A stretch of 41,954 bases of DNA, taken from NCBI GenBank assembly GCA_900542495.1, contig UQNW01000022.1, positions 1-41,954 on the forward strand, read 5' to 3'. Below, piece after piece: positions 24,652 through 32,448 of this stretch; the first letter of the stretch is position 1; each line of letters begins with the position of its first letter. The notes under the pieces are model-generated. The model had not been told where the DNA came from and ran no database searches. It saw nothing but the letters and a program-made list of their open reading frames with translations. This stretch comes from an uncultured Roseburia sp. GTDB taxonomy: Bacteria; Bacillota; Clostridia; Lachnospirales; Lachnospiraceae. The translations under genes and the position numbers were made by a program.

Positions 24652-25229
24652 TTGAGAAATGCGCAAATACAATAGCAGACTGGCTGATAAATTGTGAGGT
24701 TGTAAAGGAAACAGATAAAGAATTATACAGTTATGCTGTGTATAGTATTCTTTTGTCTCTATCTCCGTTGTTGCTAGCCATAGGATTTGGGATTGGTATG
24801 GGATGTGTCGGGCGAAGCGTCATGATAATCATGCCATTTGTAATAATCCGGAAGTTTAGCGGAGGATACCATACAAAACACGCATGGTCGTGTCTGATAT
24901 GGTCATGCCTGCTATTAGTATTGTGCATGGTATTGTCATTTCACATCAAATGTGGATGGGTACTTGCATTGATTACTGTAGGAGCAGCTGTAAGCCTGAT
25001 TTGTTTTAGTCCGATTGACAATGAGAACAGAGTGTTGAGCCAAGAAGAATGTGGTTGTTATAAAATGATAACAGCTGTGCTTGTAATAATATTTATGCTT
25101 GTAGATGCGTTGCTTTTTGTGTGCCAGTTACATATATATTCAATATGTATTTCAATTGGTATTATGTTGTCTGCAGGGTTACAGCTTCCCTACATTTTCA
25201 AAGAATTGAGAAAAATGTTGACGAATTGA
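24648..25229 (+). CDS. agrB: AgrB-like accessory gene regulator membrane protease
   Basis: A 193-aa polytopic cysteine protease that trims AgrD and closes the ring. The catalytic pair is visible as His75 and Cys82 in RKFSGGYHTKHAWSC, with the same seven-residue spacing as His77/Cys84 of Staphylococcus AgrB. Around it are about five or six membrane helices. ATG 24648 overlaps the agrD stop, with AGGAGA 5 bases upstream. An in-frame ATG at 24588 lies inside agrD and is not the real start. Confidence 0.93.
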   Translation: MIEKCANTIADWLINCEVVKETDKELYSYAVYSILLSLSPLLLAIGFGIGMGCVGRSVMIIMPFVIIRKFSGGYHTKHAWSCLIWSCLLLVLCMVLSFHIKCGWVLALITVGAAVSLICFSPIDNENRVLSQEECGCYKMITAVLVIIFMLVDALLFVCQLHIYSICISIGIMLSAGLQLPYIFKELRKMLTN

Positions 25230-25270
25230 CCAAATAAAGGCAAAAAATGTCGTTTGGCGCAGAATATATT

Positions 25271-25314
25271 GAAATCATGACAACATAAGAGATAATGAAG
25301 TTGTCATTGATTTC
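25271..25314 (+). promoter_or_regulatory. hairpin between agrB and the secreted-protein gene
   Basis: GAAATCATGACAAC pairs with GTTGTCATTGATTTC with a single bulged T and a 15-base loop. No T run follows, so it is not a simple terminator. It may affect RNA processing or read-through into 25350. Confidence 0.5.
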
Positions 25315-25349
25315 ACGAGGATTTAGTAGTAGAAGGGAGAATTGCTTAT

Positions 25350-25778
25350 ATGAGAAAAATAAAAAAAATTTTTGCCGCAAGCACAATGGCTGCTATGTTG
25401 ATGTTGCCAACATATGGGGCAATGGCATCCAGTGTTTCATTTGCTAACTTTACATTTACAACTATACCATATGCAGAAAAATGGGAAAGAGTGACTTCAA
25501 AAGCGAAAGTTGACAATGAACAGAATTGGTATCTTACTTTAACACAAAAGAGTGAGTTGGATTCAAAAGAAGTAAGGGCTTTGGCTATATCAAATGATGT
25601 TGATCCGGCAATGCAAGGACTCAATCCATATCCACTGAAATCGACAACGACGTCGAGTGGAGCTATAAAATATCAAAAACAAGTTACAAAGAATAGGACA
25701 TATTCTCTTTATGTCAGTGGAAATGAAAACGTAAGTAAACCTCATAAAATTGTAATTTCGGGAAGATATACGTCATAG
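25350..25778 (+). CDS. secreted small protein of the agr-linked cluster (possibly DUF2712-like)
   Basis: A 142-aa protein with a clear Sec signal peptide (RKIKK, then a hydrophobic stretch, then GAMAS, cleavage near residue 27). The mature part is about 115 residues, Ser/Thr-rich with predicted beta strands and no Cys. It resembles by eye the DUF2712 proteins encoded next to ABC transporter pairs in bacteriocin-like clusters, including a YSLYVSGNEN-type strand near the end; this is not certain. GGGAGA precedes the ATG. It could be an exported effector, bacteriocin or signal for the transporter encoded downstream. Confidence 0.7.
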   Translation: MRKIKKIFAASTMAAMLMLPTYGAMASSVSFANFTFTTIPYAEKWERVTSKAKVDNEQNWYLTLTQKSELDSKEVRALAISNDVDPAMQGLNPYPLKSTTTSSGAIKYQKQVTKNRTYSLYVSGNENVSKPHKIVISGRYTS

Positions 25779-25784
25779 CAAAAA

Positions 25785-25811
25785 CACCGGAGTCTGATTG
25801 GCTCCGGTGTA
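25785..25811. terminator. strong hairpin between secreted protein and membrane protein genes
   Basis: ACACCGGAG and CTCCGGTGT form a perfect 9-bp stem with a 9-base loop. On the plus strand it is followed by AAAAAAGG, not T. The T run exists only on the minus strand (TTTTTG). It cannot be a standard plus-strand terminator and may instead protect the upstream mRNA 3' end or set operon stoichiometry. Confidence 0.6.
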
Positions 25812-25824
25812 AAAAAGGAGATTT

Positions 25825-26976
25825 ATGAAAAAGAAAGTGCTTATAAAAAGGATCATTGGCTGTGTAATGCTCTGTATGATGTTACTTGTATTATGGAAAA
25901 GGACGCATATAAATTATGATGAGTATTCAGATAAAACTTCTGATATGCAACATGAAGAGGTAGAAGAAATCAGCTTTCCGGATCATATCAATGAAAAAGT
26001 GAGCGATGGTCTTATGTTTGATGCAGAGGTCGTAATAGGAGAAAATTTTGACCCTGATAATTTTTATGTGAGTACGGCAAGGATCATGAAACCGGATGAA
26101 GAAAAATGGAAGCAGTTTTTTGGGGTAGATAATACGTGGGATTATAATGTTTATGAAACAGAAAGCCGTATAGGGGATAAAATCGAATTTCAGACGTATA
26201 CAGATAAACAGGAAAATACTTTGTATTTAACATCAGAGGAAGCATTGTGGGCAAAGCAGGATATGGTATTTATTTATAATGTCCTGGATACAAATGAGTA
26301 TAGTCCACAAAATAATGGAAAGCTTTTTTCTGAAAAGATGGATCTCTCTTTTGAAAGCAGACAAGATAATTTACGTTCCGTTTTAGATAAAATGCAGCAA
26401 ATAGGAATAGATGCAGCGGAGCTGGAAGTTCACCAGGAATATGATTTAAATGTAGATAAATTAAAGGAACAGGAAGAAAAAAAGATTGAAGCAGGGGACA
26501 TAGAACAAAGTGAGAAAAAAGAGTCATGGTCAACTTTGGATGAGGCATATTATTATTATTTGGACGAAACGACACAGGGACTCCCGGTTTTTTCTAAAAG
26601 AAGTGTAAATGATTATTCAGGGGATGATCGATCACAGATTATTGTGTGTGCTGGAAATGATGGAATACGTTATCTGTATATGAAATGGTTTTTTTTATTT
26701 GATATAGGGGTTGACAAGGTAAAATTTGCACCAATTGACAACATTAAAGAATGCATCAAAACAAAATATGGAAAAACGTTAGATGAGAATTGTATTACTG
26801 TAAAAAAAATGGTATTGGGTGCCTATCCATTAGCAATTGATAAGGAGAAAAATGCAGTTGTTCCGGTCTGGATATGTTTTTTAGAGAGAAAAACAAAAGG
26901 CAGTGAGTATGTAGAAAAATTATATGTTCCGATTAATGCGATTACAGGAGAGGAATTTTACGATATGGAGGGGTAA
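25825..26976 (+). CDS. membrane-anchored protein of the agr-linked ABC cluster, function unknown
   Basis: A 383-aa protein. One N-terminal helix (residues about 9-24, after KKKVLIKR) anchors it, probably with the bulk outside. The external part is acidic. An E/K-rich coiled-coil-like segment (about 210-232) precedes the final region, which ends in a strand pattern, VEKLYVPINAITGEEFYDM, like proteins built from PepSY/YycI-type repeats. I do not recognise a family with confidence. It starts 14 bases after the hairpin at 25785 and is followed immediately by the first permease gene, suggesting an accessory role in export or immunity. Confidence 0.75.
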   Translation: MKKKVLIKRIIGCVMLCMMLLVLWKRTHINYDEYSDKTSDMQHEEVEEISFPDHINEKVSDGLMFDAEVVIGENFDPDNFYVSTARIMKPDEEKWKQFFGVDNTWDYNVYETESRIGDKIEFQTYTDKQENTLYLTSEEALWAKQDMVFIYNVLDTNEYSPQNNGKLFSEKMDLSFESRQDNLRSVLDKMQQIGIDAAELEVHQEYDLNVDKLKEQEEKKIEAGDIEQSEKKESWSTLDEAYYYYLDETTQGLPVFSKRSVNDYSGDDRSQIIVCAGNDGIRYLYMKWFFLFDIGVDKVKFAPIDNIKECIKTKYGKTLDENCITVKKMVLGAYPLAIDKEKNAVVPVWICFLERKTKGSEYVEKLYVPINAITGEEFYDMEG

Positions 26977-26977
26977 T

Positions 26978-27772
26978 GTGAAGTCATATTTGAAAATGGA
27001 TTTTTATCGTATGTTAACATCGAAGTATTTTGGAATTGGAATATTAGGTGTTGTTGGTGTATATGGACTTTCACTGATGCAGTTAAAAAGTCAGGATGTA
27101 TATTTGCTAAATTATTACATTAAATTCTATAGTACATATATGCTTTTGCTGATATTTGGCGCTGTTGCATATTCTAATGCCATGATGGAGGATTTGGAGT
27201 ATAAAAACTACTATTTGCAGATACAAAAGGGAAGTTTTAGAAAATATATTTGGTCTAAAGTAATTACGGCATTTATCTCAGCTGTTATCGTGATGGTACT
27301 TGGAACATCCATTTTTTGCTTAATGGCTCATTTTAAAATGCCGCTCTTGTCCCTGGATAATGATATGCTGGAATATCTTGCTGATGGTGATTATCTGAGT
27401 CAGCTTATTACGCCAGAAACAATATTTTGGTATCTGATAGCGGATGCGGCAATGACAGGGCTAATGGCTGGCATTTTTTCTGTATTCGCTATGTGGTTGT
27501 CTTTATTTGTAAAAAATCAAATGTTTACAGTTATGGTTCCTATAGTAGGGTTTTACTTTTTTGTCAATTATTTTACAAGAATATTTGGAGAGAATGATTA
27601 TTTTAAGTTGAATGTGATCTATATATCAAATGGAAAAATATTTGAAAAATCCTTTAGTTGTTTTTGCTATGCACTGTTCGTCGCAGTTGCAATTGCAGCA
27701 ATAACAGGAAAGTTAATATATAGTAAAATGCAAAATGATATATGGGGTGACAGGAATGTGGGGAGCAAATAA
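26978..27772 (+). CDS. ABC transporter permease 1
   Basis: A 264-aa protein with six hydrophobic helices and no ATPase, of the ABC-2 / bacteriocin-immunity type. GTG 26978 is chosen: GGAGGGG lies just upstream and the gene begins as the previous one stops (TAATGTG). An in-frame ATG at 26924 lies inside the previous gene. With the second permease and the ATPase it would form a membrane complex, probably for export of, or protection from, a peptide. Confidence 0.8.
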   Translation: MKSYLKMDFYRMLTSKYFGIGILGVVGVYGLSLMQLKSQDVYLLNYYIKFYSTYMLLLIFGAVAYSNAMMEDLEYKNYYLQIQKGSFRKYIWSKVITAFISAVIVMVLGTSIFCLMAHFKMPLLSLDNDMLEYLADGDYLSQLITPETIFWYLIADAAMTGLMAGIFSVFAMWLSLFVKNQMFTVMVPIVGFYFFVNYFTRIFGENDYFKLNVIYISNGKIFEKSFSCFCYALFVAVAIAAITGKLIYSKMQNDIWGDRNVGSK

Positions 27773-28583
27773 ATTAGGTATTATAAAATATAGAATAAAA
27801 AATGTAAAAATATTTTTGATTACCATTATCTGGTTGTTTATATTGGATGTATATTTGGCTGATTACAGATCAATGGCAATGACATTAGGGTTAAAAGATA
27901 GTTTTGCAATATTGCCACATGTCCAGAATGATTTTTATTTTAACAAAATTATGTTGCTTGGTGGCATGATTTTTTTCGCAGATATTCCCTTTATGTCAGG
28001 AGAAGAACTTTATGTAGTGCTTAAGATTGGAAAAGAAAAGTGGTCACAGATTAATTGCTGTTATATCGTCTTGAGTGGTGTATTACTAAGCACATTGCTT
28101 ACGGTGCTTAGCTTGTTGACAATTTTACCTGCAATTAGTTTAAAAAATGAATGGGGAACATTGTATCAGACATTTGCTTTTTCAGGAACGGCAGGTTGTG
28201 TGCTTATAAATGCAAGTGCAATGAGTTATTATTCACCCTATGCGTTAATGCTGAATATTTTTCTGATTGATGCGTTAACCTTTGCATTCATGGGAATGCT
28301 GCTATATACATTGAGTTTATTTGTGTCAAAAATATGGTCATATGTCATTGTTGTTGTTTTAATTTTTTTGCAATCTGTTTTTGGAAAAATGGGGTTAGTG
28401 TTGGATAATTTCTTGCCGTTTTCATGGATATCTGCTTCGCATTGGAGATTTGGATATGACAGGCACAGACCGGACCTTATTTACATTTACACGGCGTTTT
28501 GTATGTTATTATTTCTACTGGCTGTAATCAGTGAATGGAAAATAAAAAGAATGGACTGGGTGAGTAAGGAGGAACATAGATGA
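27756..28583 (+). CDS. ABC transporter permease 2
   Basis: A 275-aa protein with six or seven hydrophobic helices (first around ILITIIWLFILDVYL-like residues 22-36). ATG 27756 overlaps the end of permease 1 by 17 bases, with GGGGTGA 5 bases upstream. An in-frame ATG at 27735 lacks a site. The pair of divergent permeases suggests a heterodimeric channel. Its stop overlaps the start of the ATPase (ATGA). Confidence 0.8.
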   Translation: MWGANKLGIIKYRIKNVKIFLITIIWLFILDVYLADYRSMAMTLGLKDSFAILPHVQNDFYFNKIMLLGGMIFFADIPFMSGEELYVVLKIGKEKWSQINCCYIVLSGVLLSTLLTVLSLLTILPAISLKNEWGTLYQTFAFSGTAGCVLINASAMSYYSPYALMLNIFLIDALTFAFMGMLLYTLSLFVSKIWSYVIVVVLIFLQSVFGKMGLVLDNFLPFSWISASHWRFGYDRHRPDLIYIYTAFCMLLFLLAVISEWKIKRMDWVSKEEHR

Positions 28584-29227
28584 CAGATGATGTTGTAATA
28601 CAAGTTAATAATGTGTCAAAGAAATTTAAATCGCAAGTTGTGCTCAAAGATATCACATTGCAATGCAGAAAAGGCAGGATTTATGGATTTGTAGGATACA
28701 ATGGATCTGGGAAAACAGTTCTTTTTAAATGTATATGTGGGTTACTTTATGTAGATGCAGGAGAGATCAGAGTCAACGGAGAAAAAATTGGACGTGAAAT
28801 GATAAAAAACGCAGGGATTATTATTGAAGAACCGGCATTCCTTGGAAATGAATCCGGAAGGAAAAATCTTGAGCTATTGTATATGTTAAGGCATAAACGC
28901 GATAAAAAAAGGATTGCAGATGTTATGCAGATGCTCGGATTAAATTCAGAATCTAAAAAGACAGTGAGACAGTATTCGTTGGGAATGAGACAAAGGCTTG
29001 CATTAGCCCAGGCATTAATGGAAGATCCGGATATATTGATTTTGGATGAGCCAATGAATGGACTGGATAGGGATGGAGTAAACGAAATACGTCAGCTATT
29101 ATTGAAGCTGAAAGAACAGGGAAAAACAATACTACTTGCAAGCCATAACAAAGAAGACATAGAAGTTTTATGCGATGAAGTATTTGAAATGGAACATGGA
29201 AAACTGCAGCAAATTAAATTATACTAA
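28580..29227 (+). CDS. ABC transporter ATP-binding protein
   Basis: A 215-aa ATPase. Walker A is GYNGSGKT (about 37), the signature is YSLGMRQRLALAQAL (about 133), Walker B is ILILDEPMNGLD and the His-switch is ASHN. AAGGAGG precedes the ATG by 8 bases. It is compact, typical of bacteriocin-immunity or lantibiotic-protection transporters. It partners the two permeases upstream and is the last gene of the agr-linked cluster. Confidence 0.92.
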   Translation: MTDDVVIQVNNVSKKFKSQVVLKDITLQCRKGRIYGFVGYNGSGKTVLFKCICGLLYVDAGEIRVNGEKIGREMIKNAGIIIEEPAFLGNESGRKNLELLYMLRHKRDKKRIADVMQMLGLNSESKKTVRQYSLGMRQRLALAQALMEDPDILILDEPMNGLDRDGVNEIRQLLLKLKEQGKTILLASHNKEDIEVLCDEVFEMEHGKLQQIKLY

Positions 29228-29260
29228 AAAATTATCCAGACCTTTGGTCTGGATAATTTT
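29227..29260 (+). terminator. terminator of the agr-linked ABC cluster
   Basis: AAAATTATCCAGACC and GGTCTGGATAATTTT form a perfect 15-bp stem with a 3-base loop, beginning at the stop codon. Confidence 0.9.
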
Positions 29261-29311
29261 CGTTAGAGAGTTTTCTCAAACAAAAAAATAATACATAATC
29301 AAATGAATTCA

Positions 29312-29340
29312 TTGAAGAAGCATAATATTTTTCGTATAAT
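29312..29340 (+). promoter_or_regulatory. sigma-A promoter of the DUF4869-like/ATPase pair
   Basis: TTGAAG, a 17-base spacer and TATAAT, 57 bases before the start codon. Confidence 0.6.
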
Positions 29341-29397
29341 CAAAGATACATCAGGGATATATTTTTGGTAAATATCGGAATTGGAGGCATATTATAA

Positions 29398-29838
29398 ATG
29401 CTAAATATTTATTTTGGGAATATGGAAGAAGCAATTTATAATCCTGTTGTTTATTTTAAAAACACTTATCAGGATAGCTGGATTACAAACGAGCGTTCAA
29501 AAGCGATGATAAAAGATGTAGATAAATCCACGGTAATTGCACCAAGAATCATTGAAAGTCCGGTGTTGGGAGCAATTACCCCAAGAGAACTATCGGGTGG
29601 CGTGAAAACGCTTATATTGATCGATCAGGTGCCGGATAAAGTGTTTAATGCATCAACATGTGGCGATAATTGTGCGCATTGGCTTTTGAAAATGGGAATG
29701 GAAAAAAATATTACAATTAATTTAAGACATCTGATGGATTTTGGAGAGCAAGAGTTTACAATCCACATTTTAAATACAGATGAGATCGTTCATAATATGG
29801 AAGAGCTTGTTATGATTGCTGGAATGTTTGTACGATAG
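29398..29838 (+). CDS. DUF4869-like protein
   Basis: A 146-aa soluble protein. It begins MLNIYFGNMEEAIYNP and holds a central LSGGVKTLILID segment, which I associate with the DUF4869 family of gut Firmicutes. A CGDNCAHWLLKM motif lies at about 88-99. The function is unknown. GGAGG stands 10 bases before the ATG. The next gene, a P-loop ATPase, starts 12 bases later with its own strong site, so the two are a likely functional pair. Confidence 0.75.
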   Translation: MLNIYFGNMEEAIYNPVVYFKNTYQDSWITNERSKAMIKDVDKSTVIAPRIIESPVLGAITPRELSGGVKTLILIDQVPDKVFNASTCGDNCAHWLLKMGMEKNITINLRHLMDFGEQEFTIHILNTDEIVHNMEELVMIAGMFVR

Positions 29839-29850
29839 GAGGAGCAGAGG

Positions 29851-30816
29851 ATGAAAGGAAGCTATAAGATTATTGTACAGAATTCCAATGTGCGTTATGA
29901 ATTTGAGATTCGCAGAAATATAACCATTATCAAAGGTGATAGTGCGACAGGAAAAACAACCCTTGTAGAAATGATCGGAGAATTTTATGAAAATGGGCTG
30001 TCAAGTGGCATAGAATTGTTTTGCAAAAAAACGTGTTCGGTACTCGCAGGTCGCAATTGGAAGTCTGCACTGGAAACAATGCATGAAGAAATTATATTTA
30101 TTGATGAGGGAAATTCATTTGTTTATACTACAGAATTTGCAAAAGCAGTTCAGAAGTCAGATAATTATTACGTCATTGTTACAAGAGAGGGACTTGCAAA
30201 TCTTCCATATAGTGTCGAGGAAATTTACGGTATTCGTGAATCAGGCAAATATGCAGCATTGAAACAGACATATAATGAGTTATATCATATTTACGGATTA
30301 ACAGATTTTCACGAAAAAATAAAGCCAACGAAAGTTGTTGTAGAAGATTCAAATGCAGGGTTTGATTTTTTTAAAGGTTTATCAGAAAATAAGGAATATA
30401 ATGTTATATCGGCAAATGGAAAATCAAATATTTTTGGAAAAGTTTTACAAAACATCAGCGAAAAAATGATTCTCGTGATTGCAGATGGAGCAGCATTTGG
30501 CGCAGAGATGGATCGGATGGTAAAACTTTTAAAAGGAAAGAAAAATATTATACTATTTTTGCCGGAATCATTTGAATGGTTAATTTTGAAATCTGATGTG
30601 TTGGACAATCGGGAAGTAAGAAAAATTCTTGAGAAACCAGAACAATATATAGACAGTAAGAAGTTTTTTAGCTGGGAACGATATTTTACAGCACTGCTTA
30701 TAGAAAAAACACATGACAGTTATCTGCAATATACAAAGAAAAAAATAAATCGAGTATATTTACAGGAAAACGAAAAGAAAAAGATATGTGACCAGATAGA
30801 AAAAATAGAACTATAG
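29851..30816 (+). CDS. P-loop ATPase-like protein paired with the DUF4869-like gene
   Basis: A 321-aa protein. Walker A is GDSATGKTT (about residues 30-38), and EIIFIDEGNSF (about 88-98) is a good Walker B. There is no ABC signature, so it is not a classical transporter ATPase. The middle region (about 150-240) is predicted alpha/beta, with VVVEDSNAGFDFFKGL, and the C-terminal part is Lys-rich. It could be a DNA- or RNA-linked ATPase or a sensor; I cannot name a family. It is cotranscribed with the DUF4869-like gene. Confidence 0.75.
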   Translation: MKGSYKIIVQNSNVRYEFEIRRNITIIKGDSATGKTTLVEMIGEFYENGLSSGIELFCKKTCSVLAGRNWKSALETMHEEIIFIDEGNSFVYTTEFAKAVQKSDNYYVIVTREGLANLPYSVEEIYGIRESGKYAALKQTYNELYHIYGLTDFHEKIKPTKVVVEDSNAGFDFFKGLSENKEYNVISANGKSNIFGKVLQNISEKMILVIADGAAFGAEMDRMVKLLKGKKNIILFLPESFEWLILKSDVLDNREVRKILEKPEQYIDSKKFFSWERYFTALLIEKTHDSYLQYTKKKINRVYLQENEKKKICDQIEKIEL

Positions 30817-30849
30817 ATTTTGAAAAAAGAGCAACAAAGGAGAACAACA

Positions 30850-31503
30850 ATGAAAAAGACAACTGTAGTTTTTGACTTAGACGGAACATTATTAGATACG
30901 TTACAGGATTTAGCAAATGCAGTTAATTATGCACTGGAACAGCAGGGAATGCCAAAGCGTACATTAGAGGAAGTGCGTCAATTTGTAGGAAATGGCGTGC
31001 GTCTGCTAATGATCCGGGCGGTGCCGGATGGGGAGAGCAATCCATTATTTGAGGAAACCTTTGCGCTTTTTAAAGAATATTATGGCGAACATTGCAATGA
31101 TAACACAAAGCCGTATGCAGGCGTTGTAGAGCTGATCGAGACTTTGAAGAAGAAAGGATATGCGGTCGCAATCGTATCGAATAAGATTGATTTTGCGGTC
31201 AAAGAATTAAACGACCTTTATTTTAAAGGAATTGTTCCAGTAGCAATCGGAGAGAAAGAGGGCATCCGCAGAAAACCGGCTCCGGATACTGTTTTTGAGG
31301 CATTGAAAGAATTAGGAAAAACGAAGGAAGAAGCAGTTTATGTCGGCGACTCAGATGTGGATTTAGAGACTGCAAAAAATTCCGGTATGCCATGCATTTC
31401 CGTATTATGGGGATTCCGTGACAAAGAATTTTTGGCAGAGCATGGGGCAGAGCGTTATGCAAAAAAAGCAGAGGATGTGCTCCGGTTTGTAGAAGAAATG
31501 TAA
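30850..31503 (+). CDS. HAD family phosphatase, phosphoglycolate-phosphatase-like
   Basis: A 217-aa HAD hydrolase. Motif I is FDLDGTLLDT (about 7-16), motif II is the Ser of VSNK (about 109), the motif III Lys is in RRKPAPDT, and motif IV is GDSDVDLE. The cap is the helical Gph/PGP type. The ATG has AAAGGAGA 6 bases upstream; a TTG 10 codons earlier is not used. The substrate is probably a small phosphate ester. It is first of four close genes leading to the radical SAM/Cys-Ala pair. Confidence 0.9.
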   Translation: MKKTTVVFDLDGTLLDTLQDLANAVNYALEQQGMPKRTLEEVRQFVGNGVRLLMIRAVPDGESNPLFEETFALFKEYYGEHCNDNTKPYAGVVELIETLKKKGYAVAIVSNKIDFAVKELNDLYFKGIVPVAIGEKEGIRRKPAPDTVFEALKELGKTKEEAVYVGDSDVDLETAKNSGMPCISVLWGFRDKEFLAEHGAERYAKKAEDVLRFVEEM

Positions 31504-31532
31504 TTGCGCATCATAATGGGGAGTAAAGCAGA

Positions 31533-32375
31533 ATGGGAAATTTTCTTCCAAAATATCCAAAAAATTATTTCAAAAATCAAAAAGGGTTAAGAAGCTTCTG
31601 GAAAATGATCTCCATTGGAATCAGCATCATTTTTGGAATATTAGCATGTATTGATAAATTTGAAAAACAGTGGGAATTAAACGTGTTTTACTTTGGGATT
31701 GCTTTACTGCTGTTTTACATTTTTATTCATCCGGTCTGGATGGATGCAAAAAAGAAAAAAGGCTATAAGTTTGAGGAAGACGGGATTTATGTTTTTAATA
31801 TTCTGGGAAAACAAACCAGAATGATCGCATATCAGACGATGGAAAAAGCGGTTCAAAAACGGCAGGTCCGTTGTAAAAACAACGGTCTTGTAATCGGAAA
31901 AGGAAGAAATAAAATCTGTTTTTTATACGAGCCGGGAAGTCTGGAAGCAGCAAAGCGGGTAAGACAGTGTTACGACATGCTTCAGAAACACATTGAGCCA
32001 GCATTGCCGTGTTTCAGGCAGACAGGACAGGATTTGTTAGACCGCAGAGCTTTTTATCGGAGATGCAGGAAACGTCAGACGATATTGCTGTTGATCGGCA
32101 GCTTTTTTGCAGGCGTATTCTGCCATAACAGTTCTGATCCGGATGCAACGGTGATGCTGATCGCAGCGGTTGTCGTGGGATTTTGTGAAACGCTGACACT
32201 GCTCAGTCTATATGGAACAATTCTTCTGGAAGCAGAAAATGAGAAAAAAATTACAAGAGAATTCAAAGAGACAGATTATATCAGGGCGAAAGATGCGCGT
32301 TTTGGCAAAGTATACACAGCCGTTGTGGTCGTCTGTCTGCTTTTGTTTAATGCATGGGTTATTTTCTTTTCATAA
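31533..32375 (+). CDS. membrane protein of unknown function with PH-like loop
   Basis: A 280-aa protein. Two helices lie at residues about 25-42 and 50-67. A basic cytoplasmic region (about 75-180) follows with strand-rich YKFEEDGIYVFNILGKQTR, typical of PH-like/YcxB-type domains. Two more helices are at about 188-225 and a last one at the C-terminus. I do not recognise a named family. GGGGAG precedes the ATG. It lies 29 bases after the phosphatase gene. Confidence 0.7.
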   Translation: MGNFLPKYPKNYFKNQKGLRSFWKMISIGISIIFGILACIDKFEKQWELNVFYFGIALLLFYIFIHPVWMDAKKKKGYKFEEDGIYVFNILGKQTRMIAYQTMEKAVQKRQVRCKNNGLVIGKGRNKICFLYEPGSLEAAKRVRQCYDMLQKHIEPALPCFRQTGQDLLDRRAFYRRCRKRQTILLLIGSFFAGVFCHNSSDPDATVMLIAAVVVGFCETLTLLSLYGTILLEAENEKKITREFKETDYIRAKDARFGKVYTAVVVVCLLLFNAWVIFFS

Positions 32376-32448
32376 AAACAGTACATAGAAAATAATGTGT
32401 AAAGGTCTGGAAGAAAAAATATCTGACAGGCTGCGGGGATGAGTGAAT

